From the NCBI GenBank assembly GCA_963707015.1, contig CAVPOO010000017.1, forward strand, positions 62,001 through 126,000: DNA of 64,000 bases. Direction: 5' to 3'. The stretch is from CAVPOO01 sp963707015. GTDB taxonomy: Bacteria; Pseudomonadota; Gammaproteobacteria; Thiohalobacterales; Thiohalobacteraceae. The notes beneath the pieces are model-generated. The model did not search any database and was not told the origin of the DNA. It saw only the letters and a program-made list of their open reading frames with translations. Below, in pieces: positions 1-8,985 of this stretch. Made by a program: the position numbers and the translations under genes. How positions within the stretch are numbered: position 1 is the stretch's first letter; each line of letters begins with the position of its first letter.

Positions 1-168
1 TGAGGCAGGATGAGCATTAATCTGCGAGCGAGTCGATAAAAAAAGACCGACTCACTATTGATCTTTCCGAAAACAGCGTCTATGTATTAGTTATAGACTT
101 TTTGTTTCATCAACGACTCCTCCACCTGGTGTTAAGTAACGGAAGTCCCGTCGCTCCACATCAGGATA

Positions 169-198
169 GCCCCGCAAACCGCGGGGCATCTTTTTTTG
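169..198 (+). terminator. Rho-independent terminator
   Basis: A perfect 7-bp GC stem (169-175 pairing with 181-187) with a 5-base loop is followed by a run of T. It would end a rightward transcript that enters from left of the window. Bases 1-168 show no convincing coding sequence; the only other structure is a weak 6-bp inverted repeat near 31-54. The rest of 1-279 appears to be the 3' untranslated region of an unseen gene. Confidence 0.75.
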
Positions 199-279
199 CG
201 GGTTCTGTTTCCAGACAGCCGGTGCTTGGGCGATGCCTTATCAGGCCCTCGTGGGGACTGTCGATGTGCGGGTGATCAG

Positions 280-1125
280 TCATCTTCCGCCCGAGATTCC
301 GAGCAGCACACGATCCAGCGTACGGGTTGGCAGTAAACGCTTCAGCGTCCCAAACAGGTAGGTCGGGAAGGTGACATAGTAGCGCGCCTTGGGACGGGGA
401 CTGTCCAGTGCACGCAGCACCTTCCTCAGGACGGCTTCGGGGGGCAGGGTAAAGGGAACGACTGGACCCTCCGCGCTGAGGCGTTGCTCCAGGCGCCGGT
501 AGGTCTCTCGATGCACGCTCGCCTCGGCGGCAATAGAGTGCCTGTACATGGCGTAGGCATTGGCACGGAAGCGGCTCTCAATCGGTCCCGGCTCGATGAG
601 AATGGCGTGAATTCCAGTCCCGGCAAGCTCCAGGCGCAGGGTGTCGTAAAGGCCCTCCAGTGCATACTTGCTGGCATTGTAGGCGCCCCGATAGGCCAGC
701 GAGACGAAACCCAGCAGCGAACTGTTCTGAATAATCCGGCCATAGCCTTGCCGGCGCATCACAGGCAGTATGCGGTTGGTCAGTTCGATCGTGCCAAAGA
801 CGTTGGTCTCGAACTGACGCCGCAGAACATCCCGGCGCAGATCCTCGACGGCGCCGGGTTGACCATAGCCGGCATTGTTGAAAAGTCCATAGAGTCGCCC
901 ACCGGTATGCGCAAGGATTTCCTCAACGGCGGAATTCAAAGATGCCGAGTCGTCGAGATCGAGCACCGCAGCGTCGAGTCCTTCGGATCGCAGGCGGGCA
1001 ACATCGCCGGTTTTGCGTGCCGTCGCAAAGACCTGATAACCGCTGGCCTTCAGGCCCTTCGCCACGCAATAGCCGATACCGCTTGAGCAACCGGTGACTA
1101 GCACCGCTTTGTCCTTGGTTTTCAT
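280..1125 (-). CDS. Short-chain dehydrogenase/reductase (SDR family)
   Basis: Predicted NAD(P)-dependent oxidoreductase with a Rossmann fold; the substrate is not identifiable. The cofactor glycine motif TGCSSGIG is at residues 11-18, NNAG at 83-86, and the catalytic residues are Ser136/137 with Y-N-A-S-K at 150-154. Length (281 aa) is normal for a classical SDR, and the sequence resembles the broad YbbO-like group that acts on aldehydes, lipids or steroids. It is transcribed alone, leftward, away from the pomAB genes. The start is the only good ATG before the nucleotide-binding motif; its ribosome binding site is weak. Family assignment is firm, specific function is not. Confidence 0.85.
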   Translation of the reverse strand: MKTKDKAVLVTGCSSGIGYCVAKGLKASGYQVFATARKTGDVARLRSEGLDAAVLDLDDSASLNSAVEEILAHTGGRLYGLFNNAGYGQPGAVEDLRRDVLRRQFETNVFGTIELTNRILPVMRRQGYGRIIQNSSLLGFVSLAYRGAYNASKYALEGLYDTLRLELAGTGIHAILIEPGPIESRFRANAYAMYRHSIAAEASVHRETYRRLEQRLSAEGPVVPFTLPPEAVLRKVLRALDSPRPKARYYVTFPTYLFGTLKRLLPTRTLDRVLLGISGGR

Positions 1126-1273
1126 TGTCAGGCAACCGGTTGGATCAGTTTGACACGATGCAGACTGCAGGCCCTGGCGGCCTCTCCAGCGTCACGGGTT
1201 TGGTGCGTGATTCGGCTCGGGAGTCCTGTCAGACGCGCCGCCATTGTAGCGCAGATTGCCTGTTTGAATCGCC

Positions 1274-1300
1274 TAAAGGATCGCTGTTTCAAGGCGATAC
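1274..1300 (+). promoter_or_regulatory. Candidate sigma-28 (FliA) promoter for pomAB
   Basis: TAAA at 1274-1277, a 15-base spacer, then GGCGATAC at 1293-1300. This matches the flagellar sigma-28 pattern TAAA-N15-GCCGATAA at 6 of 8 positions in the second box. It would give a leader of about 225 bases before pomA. The 406-base gap 1126-1531 holds nothing else I can support; the open frame crossing it has no recognisable protein and no ribosome binding site. Confidence 0.35.
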
Positions 1301-1531
1301 AGCCATAGCGGACCTGGCTGAGGGAACCCGATGTATTCCCCGGCGGCTACAGATCCTGTGGAGTGCATTGATGCGAAATCCAAATGGACTTCCAGCCGGC
1401 GTATCAACCGCGGGTAGAGGGAACCCCTCTATGCCTGGACGTGCACGCGCGACTCAAAGCGTTCCGTTGAATTCCCATTTCCTGAGTGTGTTTTTTCTGT
1501 TGTCTGGATTTAGTTAAGGAGTATCGGCCCC

Positions 1532-2302
1532 GTGGATCTGGCAACTCTGATCGGCCTACTAGGTTCCTTCGGTGTCATTATTGGCGCGGTGGTTGTGGGC
1601 GGCAGCGCCCTGATATTCCTTAATCCACCATCCTTGTTAATCGTGCTGGGCGGCACCCTCATGGTGGTGCTCATGAAGTTCCCGCTGGCGACGACGCTGG
1701 GGGCCTTCAAGATCGCCATGAAGGCATTCATTCATAAGGGTGAAGACGCAAACAAACTGATCCAGGAAGGTGTTGCGCTTGCGAATGTCGCGCGCAAGGA
1801 GGGTGTGCTGGGTCTGGAGAACCAGGAGGTCAGCAATACCTTCCTCAAGCGCGGCATCACCTTCTGTGTCGACGGTCACGAGCCGGAGTTTGTTCGCAGT
1901 ATGTTGACCAAGGACATCAATCTGACCATCGAACGCCACGAAACCGGACAGAGGATTTTCAAGGCGATAGCGGATGTGGCACCGGCCATGGGCATGATCG
2001 GTACCTTGATCGGCCTGGTTCAGATGCTCTCCGCGATGGACGACCCCAAGAGGATCGGCCCCGCCATGGCCGTCGCCCTGTTAACGACCCTGTATGGCGC
2101 AGTTCTCGCCAACGCCTTCGCAATGCCCATTGCCGACAAACTGGCCCACCGCAGCAGCGAGGAGCGACACAACAAGCAACTCATCCTGGAGACCATTAGC
2201 GCGATCCAGGAGGGTGTGAACCCTCGCGTCATGGAGGAACTGCTCAAGACTTATCTGCCGCCGAGCAAGCGCGAGAACGCGGAAGAAAAGGAAGCCGCCT
2301 GA
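1532..2302 (+). CDS. pomA: Flagellar motor stator protein PomA (MotA family)
   Basis: Inner-membrane ion-channel subunit of the flagellar stator. The protein (256 aa) has the MotA/TolQ/ExbB layout: two N-terminal membrane helices, a cytoplasmic loop of about 100 residues carrying charged residues (ERHETG region) that contact the rotor, then two helices containing DVAPAMGMIGTLIGLV and AVALLTTLYGAVLANAF. Residue choice is closer to the Vibrio sodium-type PomA than to E. coli MotA, so the coupling ion is inferred to be Na+. It starts with GTG at 1532 behind AAGGAG at 1515-1520. pomB follows after 47 bases. No other flagellar genes are in the window, as is usual for unlinked pomAB loci. Confidence 0.95.
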   Translation: MDLATLIGLLGSFGVIIGAVVVGGSALIFLNPPSLLIVLGGTLMVVLMKFPLATTLGAFKIAMKAFIHKGEDANKLIQEGVALANVARKEGVLGLENQEVSNTFLKRGITFCVDGHEPEFVRSMLTKDINLTIERHETGQRIFKAIADVAPAMGMIGTLIGLVQMLSAMDDPKRIGPAMAVALLTTLYGAVLANAFAMPIADKLAHRSSEERHNKQLILETISAIQEGVNPRVMEELLKTYLPPSKRENAEEKEAA

Positions 2303-2349
2303 GGCGAGACGGGCGCAGCTTCTGAACACCCCGCATAGTTGAGTCGGCC

Positions 2350-3369
2350 ATGGACGAAGCATCTACAAAGAAAGACGGTGGCACTGGCGCCCCGGCGTGG
2401 GTGATGACCTTTGCCGACCTCATGTCGCTGCTGATGTGTTTCTTTGTGCTGCTGCTGTCATTTTCGGAAATGGATGTGGCGAAGTACAGACAGATAGCCG
2501 GTTCCATGGCGCACGCCTTCGGGGTGCAACGCGAGCACAAGGTCAAGGAGCCGCCGAAGGGTATCAACATCATTGCCAGGGAGTTCAGCGCAGGTCGCCC
2601 GGAACCTACGCTCTTCAGCGTCATGGAACAGATAACGACGGATCAGTTCAAACAGCATTTGAAAATGGGTGACAAGGGCAGCAAGAGCACCGAGGACAAA
2701 GGTTCCAGCCAGGGCGAAAACAGTGACGGGAAGAGTGCGGCTGATGTGACGTCCAGGGAAGATGTCTTCAAGGCGCTCAAGGCTAAGGAAGCTGAACAGA
2801 AACGAAAACAGCTCGAAAAGAATGCCAAACGTATCCGTGCGGCTTTGCGCTGGGAAATCATGGACGGAAACGTCGAAGTCGAGACACAGGCGCAAAAGAT
2901 TATTATCCGTATTCGTGAAAAGGCCTCATTTCCTTCCGGACGTGCGGCCTTGCGAGAAAACTTTCGGCCGATTCTCGGTCGCATCGGGGAGATCCTGGCG
3001 GAAGCAGGCGGTAAGGTCGTGGTAGCGGGGCATACGGACAATGTTCCCATTGCCACCGAGCGGTACCGTTCCAACTGGGAGCTCTCGGCTTCGCGCGCCG
3101 TGTCCGTGGTCGATGCCTTAATGGACTTGTCGGAGCTCGGTGCCGGACGCCTGGCAATTGAGGGCCATGCCGAGACCCAACCCCTGGTCTCCAATGACAC
3201 GGCCGAAAACCGTGCCAAGAACCGGCGCGTAGAGATTATCCTGATCCAGGGTGATGACCTCGAGACGGATCGCAAGTTGTCTGTGATTCCGCCGGTGTCA
3301 GGGGGGCAGGACGGCCCTCAGGCACCCGCTGGAGGCAACGGTGAGACAGGAGCAGGCGATGATCGATGA
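2350..3369 (+). CDS. pomB: Flagellar motor stator protein PomB (MotB family)
   Basis: Partner of PomA that anchors the stator to peptidoglycan. One membrane helix at about residues 17-40 contains FADLMSLL; Asp23 is the conserved ion-binding aspartate (Asp24 in Vibrio PomB). A long charged linker follows, then a C-terminal OmpA-like peptidoglycan-binding domain at about 190-305 with GHTDNVP and NRRVEI. A hydrophilic tail of about 30 residues follows the domain. Length (339 aa) is normal for PomB. The last 11 bases overlap the start of the PilZ gene, implying coupled translation. Confidence 0.95.
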   Translation: MDEASTKKDGGTGAPAWVMTFADLMSLLMCFFVLLLSFSEMDVAKYRQIAGSMAHAFGVQREHKVKEPPKGINIIAREFSAGRPEPTLFSVMEQITTDQFKQHLKMGDKGSKSTEDKGSSQGENSDGKSAADVTSREDVFKALKAKEAEQKRKQLEKNAKRIRAALRWEIMDGNVEVETQAQKIIIRIREKASFPSGRAALRENFRPILGRIGEILAEAGGKVVVAGHTDNVPIATERYRSNWELSASRAVSVVDALMDLSELGAGRLAIEGHAETQPLVSNDTAENRAKNRRVEIILIQGDDLETDRKLSVIPPVSGGQDGPQAPAGGNGETGAGDDR

Positions 3370-3973
3370 CGAAGCAGCGGACCTCTCAGCCGCTGAGCGC
3401 AGGGAGTACTTCCGGATCCGTGATCAGGTGGTTCTGGAATACCGGCCGGTGGACGCGGCCGAAGCGGCATTTGTCGCGGAGGAAATCCAGCGTGACATGC
3501 CGGACCGATTCACTGTTGTCTCACGATTTGAGGCCAGCTCGCGAATAATGAACCGCCTGACGCATACCTTTGCCAGCAAGATGCCGGACCTTGCACGCTA
3601 CCTGAAGTCAATGGATGACAAACTCAATTACATGGCACGCCTGTTTGTCATGGAGGCGATCGATCTGAATGAACGGATACCGCAGGTTGTGACCCTCAGC
3701 GGCGGCGGTATCTGTTTTGGGGTCGATCGCGAGTATCCGGAGGAAACTTTGCTGGAGTTGCGTATTGTCCTGCTGCCTTCCATGACCGGCATCCTGAGCG
3801 TCGGGAAGGTGGTCCATTGTCAGCAGGCGTTTCCCGGACTCTCCGGCTCGCCCTGGAATATTGCGGTCGAATACCGTGACATTCGCGAGCCCGACCGCGA
3901 TCTCCTGGTCAAGCACATCATGAACCGGCAAACGGAAGAACTGCGCAGGCAGCGCTATCCGGACGAGGAATAA
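3359..3973 (+). CDS. PilZ-domain c-di-GMP-binding protein
   Basis: Likely c-di-GMP receptor of 204 aa. The first PilZ arginine motif RxxxR is visible as R-E-Y-F-R near residue 17. The second motif reads T-L-S-G-G-G, keeping the Ser and Gly but with Thr where Asp/Asn is usual, so ligand affinity may differ or be lost. The N-terminal 100 residues are mostly helical and unassigned. The start ATG at 3359 has AGGAG at 3348-3352; an upstream start at 3341 is possible. The gene overlaps pomB by 11 bases, which suggests a role in modulating the stator, as YcgR-type brakes do. That role is inferred from position only. Confidence 0.8.
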   Translation: MIDDEAADLSAAERREYFRIRDQVVLEYRPVDAAEAAFVAEEIQRDMPDRFTVVSRFEASSRIMNRLTHTFASKMPDLARYLKSMDDKLNYMARLFVMEAIDLNERIPQVVTLSGGGICFGVDREYPEETLLELRIVLLPSMTGILSVGKVVHCQQAFPGLSGSPWNIAVEYRDIREPDRDLLVKHIMNRQTEELRRQRYPDEE

Positions 3974-4045
3974 GCCTGCCCTGATCAGCGGCAGGGTGCG
4001 GAGCGACCCGAGAGCGCCCAGACCGAAGCAAGCGCTGGCTCTGTG

Positions 4046-5860
4046 TCAGGACGCGGCTTCCGCTGTCTCCAGGTCCTCGAGCCGCCGCTCTTCCTGTTGC
4101 AGTTTCCAAAGCCTTGCGTAGTTGCCCCCCTGCGTCAGCAAGGCGTGATGGTTACCCTGCTCGACGATGCGTCCGTGCTCCATGACCAGAATATTGTCTG
4201 CGTCGACGATTGTTGACAGGCGGTGAGCGATAGCGAGTGTCGTATGGTTGGCCGCAAGACTCTGCAAGGACTCGAGAATCACCTTTTCCGATTGCGAGTC
4301 GAGGCTGGAGGTGGCCTCATCGAAGACCAGCACGCGCGGTGACTTGAGAATCGCGCGCGCGATGGCCACACGTTGCTTCTCGCCACCGGACAGCTTCAGG
4401 CCGCGTTCACCCACGACAGTCTCGTAGCCCTTGGTCAGCGATACAATGAATTGATGGATGTTGGCGAGACGCGCCGCTCGGGTTACATCTTCCAGTGAAG
4501 CGCCGGGACTGGCGTATGCAATGTTGTAGTACAGACTGTCATTAAACAGAACGGTGTCCTGCGGCACAATGCCAATGGCCGCACGCAGGCTGTCCTGGGT
4601 GACGCCGCTGACATTCTGGCCGTTGATCAGGATGCGGCCTGACTGGACGTCATAGAAGCGGAACAACAGACGTGCCAGCGTGGATTTGCCCGCGCCGCTT
4701 GGTCCGACGACCGCGACCTTCTGTCCCGGGGGGATAGTGAAACTGACATCGTGCAGGATCGGGCGGTCTGGTTCATAGGCGAAGGATACGTTTTCAAAAC
4801 GCACCTCGGCGTCGCCCACAACGAGGGCGGGGGCGTCGGGCCGATCCACGATTTCGGGCTGGCGCTGCATCAGGTCAAACATGAGACGCAGGTCTTCCAG
4901 AGAATGTTTGAGCTGGCTGTAGACAATGCCAAGGAAGTTGAGCGGGATGAATAGTTGCAGAAGAAAGGCGTTGATGAGGACGAGATCGCCGAGCGAGAGT
5001 TCCTTGTCGACGACGCCCCGGGCGGCCAGCACCATCACCGATGTCACGCCCGCCGCGATAATGGCCGCCTGCCCTACGTTGAGCGCCGAAAGCGAGGTCT
5101 GGCTTTTTACCGCTGCCTCCTCCCATCCGTGCAGGCTGTGATCGTAGCGACGCAACTCGTGGCTTTCGTTGCCGAAGTACTTGACCGTTTCGTAGTTGAT
5201 CAGGCTGTCGATGGCCTGGGTGTTGGCCCGTGAGTCCAGGGCGTTCATCGCGACCCGGTACTGCATGCGCCACTCGGTGATAATGAAGGTAAAGGTGACG
5301 TAGGCCACCACCGCGCCCAGCGTGATTACCGCGAACCAGATGCTGTACCTGCCGAGCAGAATGCCAACAATCATCAGCACCTCGACAAGCGTCGGCAGGA
5401 TACTGAAAACCATGTAGTTCAAGAGGGAGCTGACGCTGCGTGTGCCGCGTTCGATGTCGCGTGTGATACCGCCCGTCTTGCGTTCCAGATGGAAACGCAG
5501 GGAGAGTCGGTGGAGGTGTTCGAGGGTACGCACCGAGACGCTGCGCATCGCACCGTGGCGGACGCGCGCGAAGACGGAGTCCCGCAGCTCATTGAAAAGC
5601 GAGCTCGACAGCCGGAGGAGCCCGTAGGCGGCGAGAAGAGCCAGCGGAACGGCCAGCTGCATCTGGCCGTTCCCATCCAGACTGTCAACAATATCTTTTA
5701 AAATCAGTGGAATGCCAACGTTTGCGGCCTTCGCGAGGACAAGCGACAGCAGCGCCACGATGACGCGTCCCCGGTATTGCCAGAGGAAGGGAAGGAGTGC
5801 CCGGAGTGTTCTCAGATCGCTTGCCCGAGTGTCGGGCAGTTCAGTGGCTCGAATGTGCAC
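4046..5860 (-). CDS. ABC exporter, Atm1/ABCB7/HMT1 type (fused permease-ATPase)
   Basis: Half-transporter of 604 aa: a six-helix membrane domain at about 25-310, then an ATPase domain. Walker A GPSGAGKST is near residue 386, the signature LSGGEKQRVAIAR and Walker B VLVFDEATSSLD follow, and a H-loop AHRLSTI is present. The segment NYETVKYFGNE in the membrane domain is typical of the Atm1 group, which exports glutathione-bound sulfur or metal species. It acts as a homodimer in the inner membrane. The gene is alone and faces the PilZ gene, so no operon partner helps define substrate. Substrate is inferred from family only. Confidence 0.88.
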   Translation of the reverse strand: MHIRATELPDTRASDLRTLRALLPFLWQYRGRVIVALLSLVLAKAANVGIPLILKDIVDSLDGNGQMQLAVPLALLAAYGLLRLSSSLFNELRDSVFARVRHGAMRSVSVRTLEHLHRLSLRFHLERKTGGITRDIERGTRSVSSLLNYMVFSILPTLVEVLMIVGILLGRYSIWFAVITLGAVVAYVTFTFIITEWRMQYRVAMNALDSRANTQAIDSLINYETVKYFGNESHELRRYDHSLHGWEEAAVKSQTSLSALNVGQAAIIAAGVTSVMVLAARGVVDKELSLGDLVLINAFLLQLFIPLNFLGIVYSQLKHSLEDLRLMFDLMQRQPEIVDRPDAPALVVGDAEVRFENVSFAYEPDRPILHDVSFTIPPGQKVAVVGPSGAGKSTLARLLFRFYDVQSGRILINGQNVSGVTQDSLRAAIGIVPQDTVLFNDSLYYNIAYASPGASLEDVTRAARLANIHQFIVSLTKGYETVVGERGLKLSGGEKQRVAIARAILKSPRVLVFDEATSSLDSQSEKVILESLQSLAANHTTLAIAHRLSTIVDADNILVMEHGRIVEQGNHHALLTQGGNYARLWKLQQEERRLEDLETAEAAS

Positions 5861-6002
5861 GCGTGCCTCCGACCAGGGTTGGCGGCCGTATCGCGGCGCA
5901 TTTTCACAGAAGTGGGGCGAAAGTGGAAACGCGGTGGAGCTTGACTTTTATAGGGGGCGACCCCATGTTTCGCCGCAACCGACGGTACAAGAGGCTGATT
6001 CC

Positions 6003-6269
6003 ATGCCAATCTACGAATACCAATGTGAGAATTGTGGCCACCAGCTGGAGAGTATCCAGAAAATCAGTGATCCGCCCCTCACCACCTGCCCTGAGTGTGG
6101 CCAGGTCACCCTGAAAAAGCTGGTTTCAGCCGCCGCTTTTCGGCTGAAAGGGGGCGGTTGGTATGAAACCGACTTCAAATCCGGTAACAAGCGCAATGTC
6201 TCGGAAAGCGGTGACGGCAAGGCGGCATCGTCTGACACGGGTAAAGAGTCGAAACAGGGGAAAGAGTGA
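6003..6269 (+). CDS. FmdB-family zinc ribbon protein, apparently truncated by a frameshift
   Basis: Small regulatory-type protein with an N-terminal zinc ribbon: Cys8, Cys11, Cys29 and Cys32 in the typical MPIYEYQC / CPECG context. The zinc ribbon is intact (88 aa as read), but a 17-18 base repeat begins at 6251, and its first unit is one base short, which creates the stop at 6267-6269. Adding that base lets the frame run to 6347-6349 and end in a Gly/Cys/His-rich tail (ACGSGGSGCH), the usual C-terminus of FmdB proteins. Restored length would be about 115 aa. It directly precedes aspS, a common gammaproteobacterial arrangement. The start has AAGAGG upstream. The molecular role of the family is unclear. 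Confidence 0.85.
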   Translation: MPIYEYQCENCGHQLESIQKISDPPLTTCPECGQVTLKKLVSAAAFRLKGGGWYETDFKSGNKRNVSESGDGKAASSDTGKESKQGKE

Positions 6270-6303
6270 AACAGGGGAAAGAGGCGAAACAGGGGAAAGA
6301 GTC
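6251..6303 (+). repeat. Three tandem copies of a 17-18 bp unit at the fmdB 3' end
   Basis: Units at 6251-6267 (17 bp), 6268-6285 (18 bp) and 6286-6303 (18 bp) share GAAACAGGGGAAAGAG and differ only in the last bases. An 18-bp unit keeps the frame and encodes K-Q-G-K-E-x; the first, one base short, does not. The array straddles the fmdB stop codon. Confidence 0.9.
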
Positions 6304-6517
6304 GAGCCAGAAGAAAGCCTGCGGCTCGGGGGGCAGTGGCTGTCACTGACAGCTGACACAGATCTAACACTGATGTAGATGCGCAGGCAGCCCTGTCTGG
6401 GCCTCGCCCCCGGCCGGTTTGCCCGTTACCTCATTTGCGTTACCCCCGTTGCGCGCCGTACCATTCCCGGCTTTCGAGACGGCAGCCGCGTTCGGCGGGT
6501 CCCCGGGGACACAACTC

Positions 6518-8311
6518 ATGAGTTCCATGCGCAGCCATTACTGTGGAGATTTGCGGGCATCGCACCTGGATCAGGACGTTGCAGTGTGCGGTTGGGTGCA
6601 TCGGCGTCGCGACCATGGAGGCGTCATCTTTATTGACCTGCGCGATCGCGAAGGGATTGTGCAGGTGGTTTTCGACCCGGATACGCCCGCCTCCTTTCAG
6701 GTTGCGGAGCGGGTGCGCAGCGAGTACGTCCTGCAGGTAAAAGGCCGGGTCCGGCACCGTCCGGCAGGTACCGAGAACCCCGACATGGTTACCGGCCAGG
6801 TTGAGGTTCTGGGTGAGGGACTGGAGATCCTCAACCGGTCAGAGACCCCCCCCTTCCAGCTGGACGAAGAGGATGTCAGCGAGGAGCACCGCTTGCGTTA
6901 CCGCTACCTGGATCTGCGCCGTCCCGAGATGCAGCAGCGGATTCGACTGCGTGCCGAGATTACCCGCCAGCTGCGTTACTTTCTCGATCAGCGCGGTTTT
7001 CTCGAGATCGAGACGCCCATCCTGACCAAGACGACGCCGGAAGGGGCGCGTGATTACCTGGTGCCCAGCCGGACGCAGCCTGGCTCCTTCTTTGCTCTGC
7101 CGCAGTCACCCCAGCTCTTCAAACAGCTGCTGATGATGGCCGGTCTGGATCGTTACTACCAGATCGTCCGCTGTTTCCGGGACGAGGACCTGCGGGCCGA
7201 CCGGCAACCCGAATTTACCCAGCTCGACATCGAGACCTCGTTTCTCAGCGAGGACGAGATCATGGTCATCATGGAGCAAATGATCCGGCATGTTTTTGCC
7301 GAGGCGCTGGAGATTCCCCTGCCTGAATGCTTCCCGCGCATGACGCATGCCGAGGCGGTGCGTCGCTTTGGTATCGATCGACCGGATTTGCGGATTCCAC
7401 TGGAACTGGTCGATGTGGGCGACTTGATGGCGGCGGTCGACTTCAAGGTGTTTTCCGGCCCGGCCAATGATCCGCAGGGACGGATTGCGGCATTGTGCAT
7501 GCCGCAGGGCGGCAGTCTCACGCGCAAGGAGATCGACGCCTATACGGATTTCGTCGGCCGCTACGGTGCCAAGGGACTTGCCTATATCAAGGTCAACGAC
7601 ATTGCCAGGGGACGGGAAGGCCTGCAATCACCGATTCTCAAATTTCTTCCCGATGAGGCAGTGCAGGGAATCCTCGAGCGAACCCGGGCCGGCGACGGTG
7701 ATCTCATCTTTTTCGGTGCCGACAAGGCGCGCATCGTGAACGAGTCGCTCGCCGCCCTGCGCGTCAAACTGGGACACGACAAGGGCCTGGTGGAGCGGGG
7801 CTGGCGGCCGCTATGGATCGTCGATTTTCCCCTGTTCGAACGCGACGAACAGGAAAATCGCTGGCTGGCCTTGCATCACCCGTTTACCTCACCGAAAGAG
7901 GAACATCTGGATCTGCTCGATACGGATCCGGGGGCATGTCATTCACGGGCCTATGATCTGGTGCTCAATGGTACGGAAATCGGCGGCGGATCCATGCGTA
8001 TCTACCGCGAGCCCATTCAGGAAAAGGTGTTCGCATTGCTTGGTATCGGAGCGCAAGAGGCTCGCGGGAAATTCGGTTTTCTTCTCGATGCACTCAAGTA
8101 TGGCTGTCCACCGCACGGCGGAATCGCATTCGGTCTGGACCGGTTGGTGATGCTCATGCTGGGCGCCTCCTCAATTCGTGAAGTCATGGCATTTCCCAAG
8201 ACCCAGACCGCGAGTTGCCTGCTGACGCAGGCACCCTCGCCGGTGGGCGATGCCCAGTTGCGTGAACTGGGCATTCGACTGCGCAAGCCACCGGCTCAGG
8301 AGGAGGCGTGA
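6518..8311 (+). CDS. aspS: Aspartyl-tRNA synthetase
   Basis: Charges tRNA with aspartate in the cytoplasm. The 597-aa protein has the bacterial-type layout: N-terminal OB-fold anticodon-binding domain (CGWVHRRRDHGGVIFIDLRD), class II catalytic core with motif 2 (YYQIVRCFRDEDLRADRQPEFTQ split over the active site), the bacterial GAD insertion around 290-400, and motif 3 (GIAFGLDRLVM). Length matches the family (about 590). Two starts are close: ATG 6518 and ATG 6527; the second aligns best with the usual MR-x-x-YCG beginning. The longer open frame further upstream is not protein-like. Whether it also charges tRNA-Asn cannot be decided here. Confidence 0.97.
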   Translation: MSSMRSHYCGDLRASHLDQDVAVCGWVHRRRDHGGVIFIDLRDREGIVQVVFDPDTPASFQVAERVRSEYVLQVKGRVRHRPAGTENPDMVTGQVEVLGEGLEILNRSETPPFQLDEEDVSEEHRLRYRYLDLRRPEMQQRIRLRAEITRQLRYFLDQRGFLEIETPILTKTTPEGARDYLVPSRTQPGSFFALPQSPQLFKQLLMMAGLDRYYQIVRCFRDEDLRADRQPEFTQLDIETSFLSEDEIMVIMEQMIRHVFAEALEIPLPECFPRMTHAEAVRRFGIDRPDLRIPLELVDVGDLMAAVDFKVFSGPANDPQGRIAALCMPQGGSLTRKEIDAYTDFVGRYGAKGLAYIKVNDIARGREGLQSPILKFLPDEAVQGILERTRAGDGDLIFFGADKARIVNESLAALRVKLGHDKGLVERGWRPLWIVDFPLFERDEQENRWLALHHPFTSPKEEHLDLLDTDPGACHSRAYDLVLNGTEIGGGSMRIYREPIQEKVFALLGIGAQEARGKFGFLLDALKYGCPPHGGIAFGLDRLVMLMLGASSIREVMAFPKTQTASCLLTQAPSPVGDAQLRELGIRLRKPPAQEEA

Positions 8312-8484
8312 TGCGTGTGTGCCGAATACTCGAGACAATCGCATTGCGTCCCGATCGCGGCTAGCGGCAAGGCGCAGTGCCCAGGACCCGGCGAGCATGG
8401 CTGCCGACAAACCTGTATCCTGTATCCCGGTCAGTTGCTCAGGACGCTGCGGGCTGTGCCTGCGTATGGGTTTTGGGAGTTCAC

Positions 8485-8961
8485 GTGAACCGAAAGCAGT
8501 ACAGGCGTCCCGAATCGGTGTTGGTGCTGGTCTATACAGAGACAGGCGAGGTATTGCTGCTGTTGCGCCGCACACCGCCCGACTTCTGGCAATCGGTGAC
8601 GGGCGCTCTGGAGTGGGGCGAAGATCCGGTTTCAGCGGCACACCGTGAGCTTCTCGAAGAGACCGGGCTGGTTGCCGGCGAGCATCTGATCGACTGCGAT
8701 CTGCAAAACGAATTTACGATTCTGCCCGCCTGGCGGGATCGCTATGCCCCGGAGGTGACCACCAACACAGAGCATGTCTTCCGGGTGATGTACCCCGGTC
8801 CGCGTCCGGAAATCCGGCTTGACCCGGCAGAACACAGTGCCTTTCGCTGGCTGCCACGCGCCGAGGCCTGGCGTCTGGCGCGCTCATACACCAACCGATT
8901 CGCCATCGAGCGTTTCGTCCCCTCCTCTTCGAAGGGTGATGATGCGGGGACGTCAGAATAG
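8485..8961 (+). CDS. nudB: Dihydroneopterin triphosphate diphosphatase NudB (Nudix)
   Basis: Nudix hydrolase of 158 aa, predicted to remove pyrophosphate from dihydroneopterin triphosphate in folate synthesis. The full Nudix box is present: Gly40, Glu46, R54-E55, E58-E59 and Gly61. The flanking sequence (RRPESVLVLVY; PDFWQSVTGALE) is typical of NudB rather than other Nudix proteins, and its place between aspS and yebC is the usual one. I chose GTG 8485 because GGGAG sits at 8475-8479 and the N-terminus then matches NudB; an in-frame start at 8377 would add an unlikely 36 residues. The 173 bases after aspS contain nothing else evident. Confidence 0.9.
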   Translation: MNRKQYRRPESVLVLVYTETGEVLLLLRRTPPDFWQSVTGALEWGEDPVSAAHRELLEETGLVAGEHLIDCDLQNEFTILPAWRDRYAPEVTTNTEHVFRVMYPGPRPEIRLDPAEHSAFRWLPRAEAWRLARSYTNRFAIERFVPSSSKGDDAGTSE

Positions 8962-8985
8962 CCGCCGGACGGCAAATGCGGGCCA

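Noticed and set aside
1125..1517. Open frame of 130 codons upstream of pomA
   Set aside because: No ribosome binding site, no recognisable domain, and it overlaps the likely promoter and leader of pomAB.
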